Below are positions 17,492-28,025 of a stretch of DNA of 64,000 nt, in pieces. Numbering within the stretch: the first letter of the stretch is position 1; every line of letters begins with the position of its first letter. Source of the stretch: Phaeosaccion multiseriatum. Its lineage: Eukaryota > Ochrophyta, other classes. The notes under the pieces are model-generated. The model was not told the DNA's origin. It saw only the letters and a program-made list of their open reading frames with translations, and did no database searches. The position numbers were made by a program, and so were the translations under genes. Location: contig CBCOSG010000003.1 in NCBI GenBank assembly GCA_965112735.1, forward strand, positions 1-64,000, in the 5' to 3' direction.

Positions 17492-20149
17492 ATGATTCAA
17501 CATTTTTCTACTGAAAAAAAACTATGGAATACTTACCGGCCCATTATTCAAAATATTAATGCACTAGAAAATGAATTTAGTACTCTTTTACCAAGTGAAA
17601 TTAAGGAAAGGATTGGTTTGTTAAAAAATACTATGTCGACAAATAATGCCAAACTTACAAATTCAATTATTACTAATACTTTTGCTTTAACTCGTGAGGC
17701 ATCTAAACGAACTTTAGGCTTAAGACATTATGATACTCAATTACTTGGTGGATTAATTCTTAATGAAGGAAAAATCGCTGAAATGGCAACTGGTGAAGGG
17801 AAAACTTTGGTTGCAAGTTGTCCAGCCGCTACAAATGCTCTATCTACTGAAGGAGTTCATATTATTACAGTAAATGAGTATTTAGCACAGCGGGATATGG
17901 AATGGATGCAAAAAATTTATCAATGTTTAGGATTAACGGTTGGCTTAATTAAAGAGAATATGCCACAAGCTGAACGGAAACAAAATTATCTTTGTGATAT
18001 TACTTACATTACTAATACAGAAATTGGATTTGATTTTCTAAGAGATAATTTAGTAACAGAAACGAATGAGATTACTCAACGACGGTTCAATTTTTGTATT
18101 ATCGATGAAATTGACTCAGTACTAATTGATGAAGCCAGAACACCTATAATTATTTCAACCTTATCCAAAGTTAGATTGGATAAATTTTTTAAAGCTGATC
18201 AACTTATAACACGGTTTAAAGAGAACCTTCATTTTGAACTTGATGAAAAAACGAAAACTGCGAGTTTAACAGAATTAGGATTTTATATAAGTAAAGTTTT
18301 ACTGAAAGTTGATAATCTTTATACTACCAATGATCCTTGGATCGGTTACATATTAAATGCAATTAGAGCAAAATGCTTATTTCTTCGTAATATTGATTAT
18401 ATAGTTCAAAATAATGAAGTTGTTATTATAGATAAATTTACTGGAAGAAGTATGGAAGGACGAAAATGGGGAGAAGGTTTACACCAAGCAATTGAAGCAA
18501 AAGAAGGATTAACAAATTTACAAAAGACAAAAACCTTAGCATCGATTACATATCAAAATTTATTCCGCTTATATCCTAAATTGTCAGGAATGACTGGAAC
18601 AGCTAAAACTGAGCAACTTGAATTTGAAAATACTTATAATTTAGCTGTTGTCGTCTTACCAACATTTAGACCCATTATACGGAAAGATCTATCAGATTTA
18701 ATTTATTTTAATCAATTTAGTAAATGGAAAGCTATCTGTCTAGAAGTTAAAGAAATTCATAAAACAGGTCGTCCAATTCTTGTAGGAACTACAACAATTG
18801 AAAATTCTGAGATATTTTCTTTTTTGTTGGCCGCGTATGAGATTCCACACCAACTTTTAAATGCTAAACCCGAAACTACTAAATTAGAATCACAAATTAT
18901 TGCACAAGCAGGTTGCTTGAACTCCATAACTATTTCGACCAATATGGCAGGCCGAGGAACGGATATATTATTAGGAGGTAATCCTGAATTTAAAGCCCGT
19001 AGTCAATTTAAAAAATTATTACAAAAATTGGCTAATAATGAAATTTCAAATATCAGCCTAGATTCTAATGTAAAAAATATTTTTTATACTTTAATAAATT
19101 ATGTACACAAAAATTATTCTGCCCAAATTTTGGAACTTTTTACTAAAAAAACTACTAATAATTATGTAAATTTTTTAACTTCAGGAAAAGATAAAAGAAA
19201 AATTTTTGACCAAAGAATGTATCAAATTTATGAAATAATATTAGATTATTATAAAAAAAAATGTGAAGAACAAGCAAAAATAATAAAAGAACTTGGTGGT
19301 TTGTATGTAATTGGAAGTGAAAGACATGAATCACGACGGATTGATAATCAACTTCGTGGCCGGGCAGGTAGACAGGGAGACCCTGGTAGCTCTAGATTTT
19401 TTGTAAGTTTAGAAGATCCACTATTAAAAATTTTCGGTGGAAAAAATGTGGCAAGCACAGTAGATATGTTAAATTTGAAAAAAACCGATCAAGCTCTTGA
19501 ATCTCAACTATTTTCTAACTTAATCAATTCAGCTCAGGAAAAAATCGAAAGTCATTTTTATAATGAGCGTAAAAATTTAGATAAGTATGACCAGGTTTTA
19601 AATCAACACAGGTTTTATATTTTAAATATTAGGAAAAAAATTGTTTTTTCTTCAAGATTTAAAGAATTAATACTCAGTTTTATGGAAAGCTTTATTGATG
19701 AATTGATTGATAACTTAAAAATTACAATGACTTCAAATGTAGAGAACAATTTATCAAATACTGAACTATATTCATTATTAAGTATCATGGATATGACAGT
19801 TTCAACCCTTTCTCCACAAATTAAAAATTTAGAAAACTTCCGTGCATTCTTATATAGACAAGCTTGGTCAGTTTACGATACAAAAGAATATGAATTTGGC
19901 GCCTATGAGTTTGAATTACTTTCCCAATATGAAAAAGCAATTTTATTAAAATATATAGACTTTTATTGGTCAACACATTTAGAAAATATGACATTTTTAA
20001 AAGAATCTATAAATTGGGAAGCGTATAGTCAAAAAGATCCTTTTAATAAATATTGTGAAAGTTCTCAAATATTATTCAATATGGTATTAAAGGATATAAG
20101 AGATATTGTTTTATTAGGCGTGTTTTCATCGAAAATTATTCCATCTTAA
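17492..20149 (+). CDS. secA: Preprotein translocase ATPase SecA, repeat copy 2
   Basis: This is the same 885-residue protein as 2205-4862, with all nucleotide-binding motifs intact. It is followed on the same strand by psbY and rpl32. Confidence 0.97.
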   Translation: MIQHFSTEKKLWNTYRPIIQNINALENEFSTLLPSEIKERIGLLKNTMSTNNAKLTNSIITNTFALTREASKRTLGLRHYDTQLLGGLILNEGKIAEMATGEGKTLVASCPAATNALSTEGVHIITVNEYLAQRDMEWMQKIYQCLGLTVGLIKENMPQAERKQNYLCDITYITNTEIGFDFLRDNLVTETNEITQRRFNFCIIDEIDSVLIDEARTPIIISTLSKVRLDKFFKADQLITRFKENLHFELDEKTKTASLTELGFYISKVLLKVDNLYTTNDPWIGYILNAIRAKCLFLRNIDYIVQNNEVVIIDKFTGRSMEGRKWGEGLHQAIEAKEGLTNLQKTKTLASITYQNLFRLYPKLSGMTGTAKTEQLEFENTYNLAVVVLPTFRPIIRKDLSDLIYFNQFSKWKAICLEVKEIHKTGRPILVGTTTIENSEIFSFLLAAYEIPHQLLNAKPETTKLESQIIAQAGCLNSITISTNMAGRGTDILLGGNPEFKARSQFKKLLQKLANNEISNISLDSNVKNIFYTLINYVHKNYSAQILELFTKKTTNNYVNFLTSGKDKRKIFDQRMYQIYEIILDYYKKKCEEQAKIIKELGGLYVIGSERHESRRIDNQLRGRAGRQGDPGSSRFFVSLEDPLLKIFGGKNVASTVDMLNLKKTDQALESQLFSNLINSAQEKIESHFYNERKNLDKYDQVLNQHRFYILNIRKKIVFSSRFKELILSFMESFIDELIDNLKITMTSNVENNLSNTELYSLLSIMDMTVSTLSPQIKNLENFRAFLYRQAWSVYDTKEYEFGAYEFELLSQYEKAILLKYIDFYWSTHLENMTFLKESINWEAYSQKDPFNKYCESSQILFNMVLKDIRDIVLLGVFSSKIIPS

Positions 20150-20326
20150 TTAAGAATAAACTAGCTATAATTCTATTATTATGATCTTTTATTTAGATGT
20201 TGAAGAAAAACAACAATCTATAATTTAAAATTATAAGTATGTATAAAAAAGAAAAAGTTATATAAATTCTAAACTTTAAATAGTCCGGTTTAACATTTAA
20301 TTCTTTCTACTATATATTTTTTAAAA

Positions 20327-20449
20327 ATGTTAAATATGGATGCACGTCTTCTTATTGTCTTTGCCCCCGCATTAATTGCCGCTTCTTGGGCATTATACAA
20401 TATTGGTCGTGTTGCCGTGCAACAATTAGTCCGAATGACTTCAAATTAA
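20327..20449 (+). CDS. psbY: Photosystem II protein Y, repeat copy 2
   Basis: This is the mirror of 1905-2027. The second ATG at 20336 gives the family-like 37-residue start. Confidence 0.88.
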   Translation: MLNMDARLLIVFAPALIAASWALYNIGRVAVQQLVRMTSN

Positions 20450-20499
20450 TCTTATAAAGATCAATTAATATATATTAATAAAAAAAGAGGAATAAAAAA

Positions 20500-20670
20500 A
20501 TGGCAGTGCCAAAAAAACGTACTTCCAAAATGATGAAAAACAAGCGAAAAGCTAGCTGGAAAAAAAAAGCAAAAGTTAGTGCCACAGCTGCGTTTTCTTT
20601 AGCAAAATCTATCTTATCAAATAAACAAAAAAGTTTTATATATAAGTTGGAAAAAAAAACTTCAGAGTAA
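20500..20670 (+). CDS. rpl32: 50S ribosomal protein L32, repeat copy 2
   Basis: This is the mirror of 1684-1854 and gives the same 56-residue protein. An AGAGG stretch precedes the ATG by about 10 bases. Confidence 0.92.
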   Translation: MAVPKKRTSKMMKNKRKASWKKKAKVSATAAFSLAKSILSNKQKSFIYKLEKKTSE

Positions 20671-20918
20671 ATAATTCAATTTTAAGAATTATACATATAA
20701 AAATAAAATATTCTTTACTTTTAACTCCAGAATAAAAAAATTATTATTTAATTAGACTATAAAATTTGTATTTATTGATGGCCAAGCCAGGTATAAATTT
20801 AGTATCTACTTTATTAAGCAAAAAATATTATTTCCCAGTTTTTTTAAAAAATACAAAATCTCTTATATTATATATTTTCTTAAGATGGGCTAATTATTTT
20901 AATAAGGAATATACTTTT

Positions 20919-21000
20919 TGCGGACAGAGAGACTTGAACTCTCATAACTATCGTTACCAGAATCTAAACCTGACGCGTCTACCAATTTCGCCATGTCCGC
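20919..21000 (-). tRNA. trnL(UAG): tRNA-Leu (UAG), repeat copy 2
   Basis: This is the mirror of 1354-1435, with the same cloverleaf. The 21001-21342 gap after it holds the nested hairpin and the orphan coding-like tail described at 1103-1293, here with a T17 run instead of A16. Confidence 0.95.
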
Positions 21001-21342
21001 TATTTATTTGTAGATTTATTCTTTATTTATAAATAATTTATAAATAAAGAAATACTATATGGTTACAATTCCATTATAAAGATTATTTTAAAAATAATCT
21101 TTATAATATTTTAAAAATCCTCTTTATAACGGGATTGTAACCATTCGACAAACTCTTCCAAGTTTTTTGGCTCTCCTTTTTTCGGAGTCTCTTTCGAAAT
21201 CTCCTTCGAAGGAGGGTCTGGCGATTTAGAAGGTTTTTTTTTTTTTTTTTCCTCAATCTACGTAATCGAGTTCTAATGTTTGATATTAGATTGATATTGA
21301 TATTATATATATACCAAAATCTAGTTATTTTTATATTATATA

Positions 21343-22434
21343 TTAACCAAATACTGAAGGTGTAGAGATGGCTAAAGGAACTAATTCTGTTCCTGCTAAA
21401 TCCAAAGGGAAGTTATGTGCATTTCTTTCATGCATTACTTCCATACCTAAATCAGCACGGTTGATAATATCAGCCCATGTGTTAATTACACGACCTTGAC
21501 TATCTACAATAGATTGGTTAAAGTTGAAACCGTTTAAGTTGAAAGCCATTGTACTTACACCTAAAGCTGTTAACCAGATACCTAATACAGGCCATAGAGC
21601 TAAGAAGAAATGTAAAGCACGTGAGTTATTAAATGAAGCATATTGGAAGATTAAACGACCAAAGTAACCATGTGCAGCTACGATGTTGTAAGTTTCTTCT
21701 TCTTGTCCAAATTTATAACCGTAGTTAGCAGATTCTAATTCACTTGTTTCACGAATTAAACTAGATGTTACTAGAGAACCATGCATTGCAGAGAATAATG
21801 AACCACCAAATACACCAGCAACACCAGCCATATGGAATGGGTGCATTAAAATGTTATGTTCAGCTTGGAATACTAACATGAAGTTGAAAGTACCAGAAAT
21901 TCCTAAAGGCATACCATCAGAGAATGAACCTTGTCCAATTGGGTAGATTAAGAATACAGCACTTGCTGCTGCTACTGGAGCAGAGAAAGCAACGAAGATC
22001 CAAGGACGCATACCTAAACGGTAGCTTAATTCCCATTCACGACCCATGTAGCTTGCTACACCTAATAAGAAATGTAAAACAATTAATTGGTATGGACCAC
22101 CATTGTATAACCATTCATCAACTGAAGCAGCTTCCCAAACAGGGTAGAAATGTACACCGATAGCATTTGAACTAGGAATTACAGCACCAGAAATAATATT
22201 ATTTCCGTAAAGTAAAGATCCAGCTACTGGTTCACGAATACCATCAATATCTACTGGAGGAGCAGCAATGAATGCTATAATATAACATGTTGTTGCAGTT
22301 AATAATGTAGGAATCATTAATACACCAAACCAACCGATATATAAACGATTATCAGTACTAGTAATCCAAGATGAGAATTTTTCCCAAACACTTACATTCT
22401 CTTGTCTATTTAATTTTTCTAAAGTTGCAGACAT
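21343..22434 (-). CDS. psbA: Photosystem II D1 protein, complete copy
   Basis: This is the complete 363-residue D1. It starts Met-Ser-Ala-Thr-Leu-Glu and has five membrane helices. His and Glu ligands are in the usual context ([11 protein letters not shown]). The C-terminal processing site follows Leu-Asp-Leu-Ala, leaving a 16-residue extension longer than the 9 residues of land plants. Codon use is visibly GC-enriched compared with neighbours, as expected for a highly expressed gene. No promoter is clear in the AT-rich 380 bases upstream. Confidence 0.98.
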   Translation of the reverse strand: MSATLEKLNRQENVSVWEKFSSWITSTDNRLYIGWFGVLMIPTLLTATTCYIIAFIAAPPVDIDGIREPVAGSLLYGNNIISGAVIPSSNAIGVHFYPVWEAASVDEWLYNGGPYQLIVLHFLLGVASYMGREWELSYRLGMRPWIFVAFSAPVAAASAVFLIYPIGQGSFSDGMPLGISGTFNFMLVFQAEHNILMHPFHMAGVAGVFGGSLFSAMHGSLVTSSLIRETSELESANYGYKFGQEEETYNIVAAHGYFGRLIFQYASFNNSRALHFFLALWPVLGIWLTALGVSTMAFNLNGFNFNQSIVDSQGRVINTWADIINRADLGMEVMHERNAHNFPLDLAGTELVPLAISTPSVFG

Positions 22435-22814
22435 AAAAATAATTTTTGACGATAAATTTATATTCTTTTCATACGATTTTTGAAATTTAAATCATACAAG
22501 GTTAGCAAATTTAAATTTATTAGAACAATAATTTTTAATACAAAAGACATTAACAATTATTATTAAAGTAAATCTAATATCCTTAAATTATAAACTTTTA
22601 ATACGGAAATTGTAGTTTTACAATTTAAACTATTAAAAATTTATAAAATCGATAACCATAACTATATTATAACACAAAGAGACTTACAAAGCAAGTTTTA
22701 AATTTTACATTTAACTTTAAGCACAAAAATATTTTCATTTTATACAATATTCCTCCTATAAAGTAGTAAATTGTAATTTTTTCTATAGTAATTTTAAGGT
22801 ATAGTATTCTTTGG

Positions 22815-22933
22815 ACTTTGGCATAAGCTATTTTCCCGGAAAGTCCCCTTTCAAGTATTTTCACTATATTAACATTTAACAACTGAGTTCGAGATGGATC
22901 AGTGTGGAACTATTAATTTTTAAACACCAAAGT
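22815..22933 (-). rRNA. rrn5: 5S ribosomal RNA
   Basis: This is a 119-nt segment whose ends pair (ACTTTGG with CCAAAGT). It contains the conserved core CCACACTGATCCATCTCGAACTCAG, split here as CCACACTGATCC and ATCTCGAACTCAG. It sits directly after the 23S gene in the rRNA operon. Confidence 0.9.
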
Positions 22934-22954
22934 TTTTGCTTCTAAAGTTAAAAA

Positions 22955-23086
22955 TTAATTCAAGTCCTCGATCTATTAGCACATCTCAGCTGAATACATT
23001 ACTGCACTTACACTTAATGCCTATCTACTAGCTAGTCTTGCTAGGATCTTACTTGTTTACACAATGAGAGTACTCATCTTGAGGGG

Positions 23087-23119
<33 letters not shown>

Positions 23120-23244
23120 TTTCCACACTTAGCTACCCAGCGTTTACCATTGGCATGATAACTGGTACACCAGCGGTATGTCCTTCCTGGTCCTCTCGTA
23201 CTAAGGAAGGCTCCTCTCAATACTCTAACGCCTACACCGGATAT

Positions 23245-23280
<36 letters not shown>

Positions 23281-23328
23281 ACGTACCGCTTTCATGGGCG
23301 AACAGCCCAACCCTTGGGACGTACTACC

Positions 23329-23397
<69 letters not shown>

Positions 23398-23573
23398 CAG
23401 CCTGTTATCCCTAGAGTAACTTTTATCCGTTGAGTGACGCCTTTTCCACTCAATAGCGCCAGATCACTAAGACCGACTTTCGTCTCTGTTCGACTTGTAG
23501 GTCTTACAGTCAAGCTTCCTTTTGCCTTTGCACTCTACGATCGATTTCTGTCCGATCTGAGGAAACCTTTGTA

Positions 23574-23625
<52 letters not shown>

Positions 23626-23874
23626 AACTGTTCTTTAACCGGCTAACGGTATAAAGTTAGAGTTCTAGCCTTGTTAGAGTGGTATCTCACTGATAGCTCC
23701 ACCAATTCCGCAAAATTAGCTTCAAAGCTTCCCACCTATGCTGCGCAAACAAAGCCCGAAATCAATTTCAGGTTACAGTAAAGCTTCATAGGGTCTTTCT
23801 GTCCAGGTGCAGGTAGTCCGCATCTTCACAGACAAGTCTATTTCGCCGAGCCTCTCTCCGAGACAGTGTCCAAA

Positions 23875-23960
<86 letters not shown>

Positions 23961-24719
23961 AGGGCTTCAGTCACTAGCTTCATTATAATAACTAACCAGC
24001 TTCTTTAACCTTATGGCACTGGGCAGGCGTCAGCCTCCATATGTTGTCTTACGACTTTGCGGAGACCTGTGTTTTTGATAAACAGTCGCTTGGACCTTGT
24101 TATTGCAACCTAAAAAGGTACTCCTTCTCCCGAAGTTACGGAGTTATTTTGCCGAGTTCCTTAGAGAGAGTTATCTCGCGCCCCTTAGTATACTCTACTA
24201 ACCCACCTGTGTCGGTTTATGGTACAGGCTCTCTTTATTTATGACAGTGCAGGCTTTTCTTGGAAGTTTAGCATCGATTACTTTAATACCGTGGTATTTT
24301 TTCGTATTAACGGCTCAGCTCAATGTATTTTCTCTACATCTCAACACCTTAAACGCTTAAACCAGTAACCAGCATCTGGATAATCTAGCAACCTTCGTCC
24401 CCCGTTGCCAATAAAGAGGGGTATCGGAATAAAACCCATTGTCCATCGACTACGCTTTTCAGCCTCGCCTTAGGTCCTGACTTACCCCCCGCGGACGAGC
24501 CTTCCGGAGGAAACCTTAGGTTTTCGGGGCATTGGATTCTCACCAATGTTTTCGCTACTCAAGCCGACATTCTCACTTCTGTTTTGTCCACGCCCGCTAA
24601 CGCTAACGCTTTAATCTAATACAGAACGCTCCCCTACCGATAAATATTATTTTTGTTGTTATTATCTCACAGTTTCGGCAAATTACTTAGTCCCGTTCAT
24701 TTTCGGCGCAAGATTACTA

Positions 24720-24750
<31 letters not shown>

Positions 24751-25340
24751 ATAGCTGCTTCTAAGCTAACCTCCCGGTTGTTTCTGTCTTCTCACCACCT
24801 TTTCCACTTAGTAATTATTTGGGGGCCTTAACTGGTGATCTGGGCTGTTTCCCTCTTGACAATGGAGCTTATCCCCCATAGTCTTACTGGTTAATTATAC
24901 ACTTAGTATTCTTAGTTTGCCTCGATTTGGTACCGAATTACCAGCCCGTATCGAAACAGTGCTTTACCCCTAAGCTATAACATTAACCGCTGCGCCTAAA
25001 CACATTTCGGGGAGAACCAGCTAGCTCCGAATTCGATTGGCATTTCACCCCTAACCACAGCTCATCCGCTGATTTTTCAACATCAGTCGGTTCGGACCTC
25101 CGCTTAGTATTACCTAAGTTTCATCCTGGCCATGGTTAGATCATCCGGGTTCGGGTCTGTAATTAGTGACGAACGCCCTATTAAGGCTCGCTTTCACTAT
25201 GGCTCCAGTAAGAATTACTTTAACCTGCCACTAACTACAAGTCGCCGGCTCATTCTTCAACAGGCACGCAGGTAGACGTTATTAGTCGTCCTTCTACTGC
25301 TTGTAAGCTTACGGTTTCATGTTCTTTTCACTCCCCTCCC

Positions 25341-25387
<47 letters not shown>

Positions 25388-25860
25388 TTTAGTAGTATTT
25401 AGTCTTACGAGGTGGTCCTCGTAGATTCACACGGGATTTCACGTGCCCCATGCTACTCGGGATATTTGATTAAATCCAAAGGATTTTCGACTACAAGACT
25501 ATCACTTTCTTTGGTTTATTATTCCAATAATAATTCGTCTAATCATTTTTTTCTAAATATTCAAATCCCACAACCCTATCTAATTTAAAATTAGATAGTT
25601 TAGACTGTTCCCGCTTCGCTCGCCGCTACTAAGGGAATCGTTTTTACTTTCTTTTCCTCTAGCTACTAAGATGTTTCAATTCACTAGGTTCGCTCTTTTC
25701 TATTTATCAATTTAATAGATAGTTCCAAGGAGTTGCCTCATTCGGAAATCTCCGGGTCATTGCTTGTTCCCAGCTATCCGAAGCGTTTCGCCGGTAACCG
25801 CGTCCTTCTTCGCCTCTAAATGCCAAGGTATCCTCCGTAAGCTCTTAATTCCTTGATATT
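22955..25860 (-). rRNA. rrn23: 23S ribosomal RNA
   Basis: On the minus strand the gene opens near 25860 with a 5' segment containing GAGGCGAAGAAGGACGCG and closes near 22960 with GGTGCTAATAGATCGAGGAC. Universal core segments are present throughout (for example the peptidyl-transferase and sarcin-ricin regions around 23100-23420). The ends are estimated to within about 10 bases. No intron is apparent, and the roughly 2.9 kb length is normal for plastids. Some AU-rich expansions occur near 24640 and 25510-25600. Confidence 0.95.
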
Positions 25861-25916
25861 AAAGTTTTATTTTTTAACTTTAGAAGAGTTATTTCTATAA
25901 ATTTAAAGAAAATTTG

Positions 25917-25989
25917 TGGAGATAAGCGGACTCGAACCGCTGACATTTGCCTTGCAAAGGCAACGCTCTACCAACTGAGCTATACCCCC
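25917..25989 (-). tRNA. trnA(UGC): tRNA-Ala (UGC)
   Basis: This is a 73-nt tRNA with D-arm AGCTCAGTTGGTAGAGC, anticodon TGC within TTTGCAA, and T-arm GCGGTTCGAGTCCGC. It lies in the 16S-23S spacer and has no intron. Confidence 0.97.
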
Positions 25990-25992
25990 AGC

Positions 25993-26017
25993 TGGGCCAT
26001 CCTGGATTTGAACCAGG

Positions 26018-26066
<49 letters not shown>
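25993..26066 (-). tRNA. trnI(GAU): tRNA-Ile (GAU)
   Basis: This is a 74-nt tRNA with acceptor GGGCTAT paired to ATGGCCC, anticodon GAT within CTGATAA, and T-arm CTGGTTCAAATCCAG. It lies 3 bases upstream of trnA in the rRNA spacer and is intronless, unlike land-plant copies. Confidence 0.97.
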
Positions 26067-26132
26067 TTTTTATAAAAAGGTTTATCAATCAATATCTTAA
26101 TCAACTTGTTGTTAAGATAATTATTTTCCATT

Positions 26133-26256
26133 AAAGGAGGTGATCCAGCCGCACGTTCCCGTACGGCTACCTTGTTACGACTTCACCCTAGTCATCAACT
26201 CTACCCTAACTGCCTTCCTCTAGAAACTAGTTAAAATAACAACTTTAGGTATAGCC

Positions 26257-26294
<38 letters not shown>

Positions 26295-26344
26295 AGAACA
26301 GATTCACCGCTGTATAGCTGACCAGCGATTACTAGCGATTCCAT

Positions 26345-26380
<36 letters not shown>

Positions 26381-26553
26381 ACGAATAGGTTTGAAGATTC
26401 ACTGACTTTCGCAAGCTCGTAACTTTTTGTCCTATCCAATGTAGCACGTGTGTAGCCCAGGACGTAAAGGGCATGATGACTTGACGTCATCCTCACCTTC
26501 CTCCGATTTGTCACCGGCAGTCTTTCTAGATTCCTAATAAAAGCAACTAAAAA

Positions 26554-26619
<66 letters not shown>

Positions 26620-26705
26620 CCACCTGTGTATATGTTCTAATAAAAGCACTTTCATCTTTCGATAAAATCCATATCATGCAAATCCTGGTAAGGTTCTTCG
26701 CGTTG

Positions 26706-26767
<62 letters not shown>

Positions 26768-27615
26768 CCCTTGCGAGCGTACTTCCCAGGCGGGATACTT
26801 AATGCGTTAGCTACAATACTGTATGGATTAATACACACAATATCTAGTATCCAACGTTTACGGCTAGGACTACTGGGGTATCTAATCCCATTCGCTCCCC
26901 TAGCTTTCGTCTCTCAGTGTCAGTATTGGCCCAGTAGAGTGCCTTCGCCATCGGTGGTCCTTCCAATATCTACACATTTCACCGTTTCACTGGAAATTCC
27001 CTCTACCCCTACCAAACTCTAGTCTATTAGTTTCCATTGCTGATTTGAAGTTGAGCTTCAAGATTTAACAACAGACTTTCTAAACCACCTACAGACGCTT
27101 TACGCCCAGTGATTCCGGATAACACTTGCATCCCCCGTCTTACCGCGGCTGCTGGCACGGAGTTAGCCGATGCTTATTCGTCAAGTACACGTCAGATCTT
27201 CTTCCTTGACAAAAGAGGTTTACGATTCTTTCGAACTTTCGTCCCTCACGCGGTATTGCTCTGTCAGGCTTTCGCCCATTGCAGAAAATTCCCCACTGCT
27301 GCCTCCCGTAGGAGTTTGGACCGTGTCTCAGTTCCAATGTGGCTGATCATCCTCTCAAACCAGCTACTGATCGTCGCCTTGGTAAGCTATTACCTTACCA
27401 ACTAGCTAATCAGGCGCGAGCTCTTCTTTAGGCAACATAAAATAAATTAGTCTTTCACTTCGCAGCATATAGGGTATTAGCAGTTGTTTCCAATTGTTAT
27501 CCCCTACCTAAAGGCAGATTCTCACGTGTTACTCACCCGTCCGCCACTAAGGCTTGGATAAAAAAACACAAGGTTTTAATATCGGCCTCCGTACGACTTG
27601 CATGTGTAAAGCATA

Positions 27616-27651
<36 letters not shown>

Positions 27652-27657
27652 AATAGT
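26133..27657 (-). rRNA. rrn16: 16S ribosomal RNA
   Basis: On the minus strand the 5' region has AGAGTTTGATCCTGGCTCAG near 27650 and the 3' end has the anti-Shine-Dalgarno GGATCACCTCCTTT near 26133. This agrees with the AGGAG-type sites before several genes here. Length is about 1.52 kb. The ends are estimated. Confidence 0.97.
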
Positions 27658-27891
27658 TTTCCTGTATTTTTTATTTTGATTTTCCTTTTTTATAAGTTCA
27701 ATCGTTTTCACCATGGACCTAAAGGTAGTGATTTGAGGTTTCAAAAGTCAACCGATGCCATAGAAGAGAACAGTGGGTTAATTTAGTAATTGTTACTTTT
27801 AAAAATAAAGAATTTTTTAAGTAGTCTGGTTTTTATATAAACATTTGTGGTATACTAAATGTAGGTGAATTTTTTATATAACTACAATCTT
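27658..27891. promoter_or_regulatory. Divergent promoter region between rrn16 and psaM
   Basis: On the minus strand TTGACT (27752-27747) is followed after 19 bases by TACCTT, about 65 bases before the 16S gene. This is a weak sigma70-type candidate for the rRNA operon. On the plus strand TGGTATACT (TATACT at 27851-27856) is an extended -10 element about 36 bases before psaM, without a clear -35. Both are inferred from sequence only. Confidence 0.4.
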
Positions 27892-28005
27892 ATGATTACA
27901 GATACAGAGATTTTTATTGCATTAGCATTAGCATTAATTTCCGCTCTTTTAGCTATTAGACTAGGTACCGCTTTATATAAAATAATACCATTAACTTTAA
28001 TTTAG
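27892..28005 (+). CDS. psaM: Photosystem I subunit PsaM
   Basis: This small 37-residue protein has one membrane helix ([14 protein letters not shown]) followed by the family pattern Ile-Arg-Leu-Gly-Thr-Ala-Leu-Tyr-Lys. It is a few residues longer at the C-terminus than usual. PsaM sits at the PSI trimer interface in cyanobacteria. It is 20 bases upstream of rpoB, with GGAG between, so the two are probably cotranscribed. Confidence 0.85.
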   Translation: MITDTEIFIALALALISALLAIRLGTALYKIIPLTLI

Positions 28006-28025
28006 GAGTAAAAAAAAATAAAATT

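Larger units (their letters stand above)
12686..22354. repeat. Plastid inverted repeat, right arm
   Basis: This is the mirror copy of the left arm. It carries rpl21, a 42-codon ORF, ccsA, psaC, thiG, trnN, the unassigned segment, ycf54, secA, psbY, rpl32, trnL and most of psbA. Its inner edge is the rpl27/rpl34 junction at 12686. Its outer edge cannot be placed, because the other copy is cut at window base 1. The repeat may therefore extend through the rest of psbA and into the rRNA operon, as in many ochrophyte plastids (inference). Confidence 0.95.

Noticed and set aside
2205-20149. Duplicate secA, thiG, ccsA and others as evidence for paralogues with separate roles
   Set aside because: The encoded proteins are the same and perfectly mirrored, so they are the two copies of one inverted repeat.
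23107-27744. Several open frames of 65 to 98 codons inside the rRNA operon
   Set aside because: They lie within the highly conserved 16S and 23S genes and are translations of rRNA or its complement.
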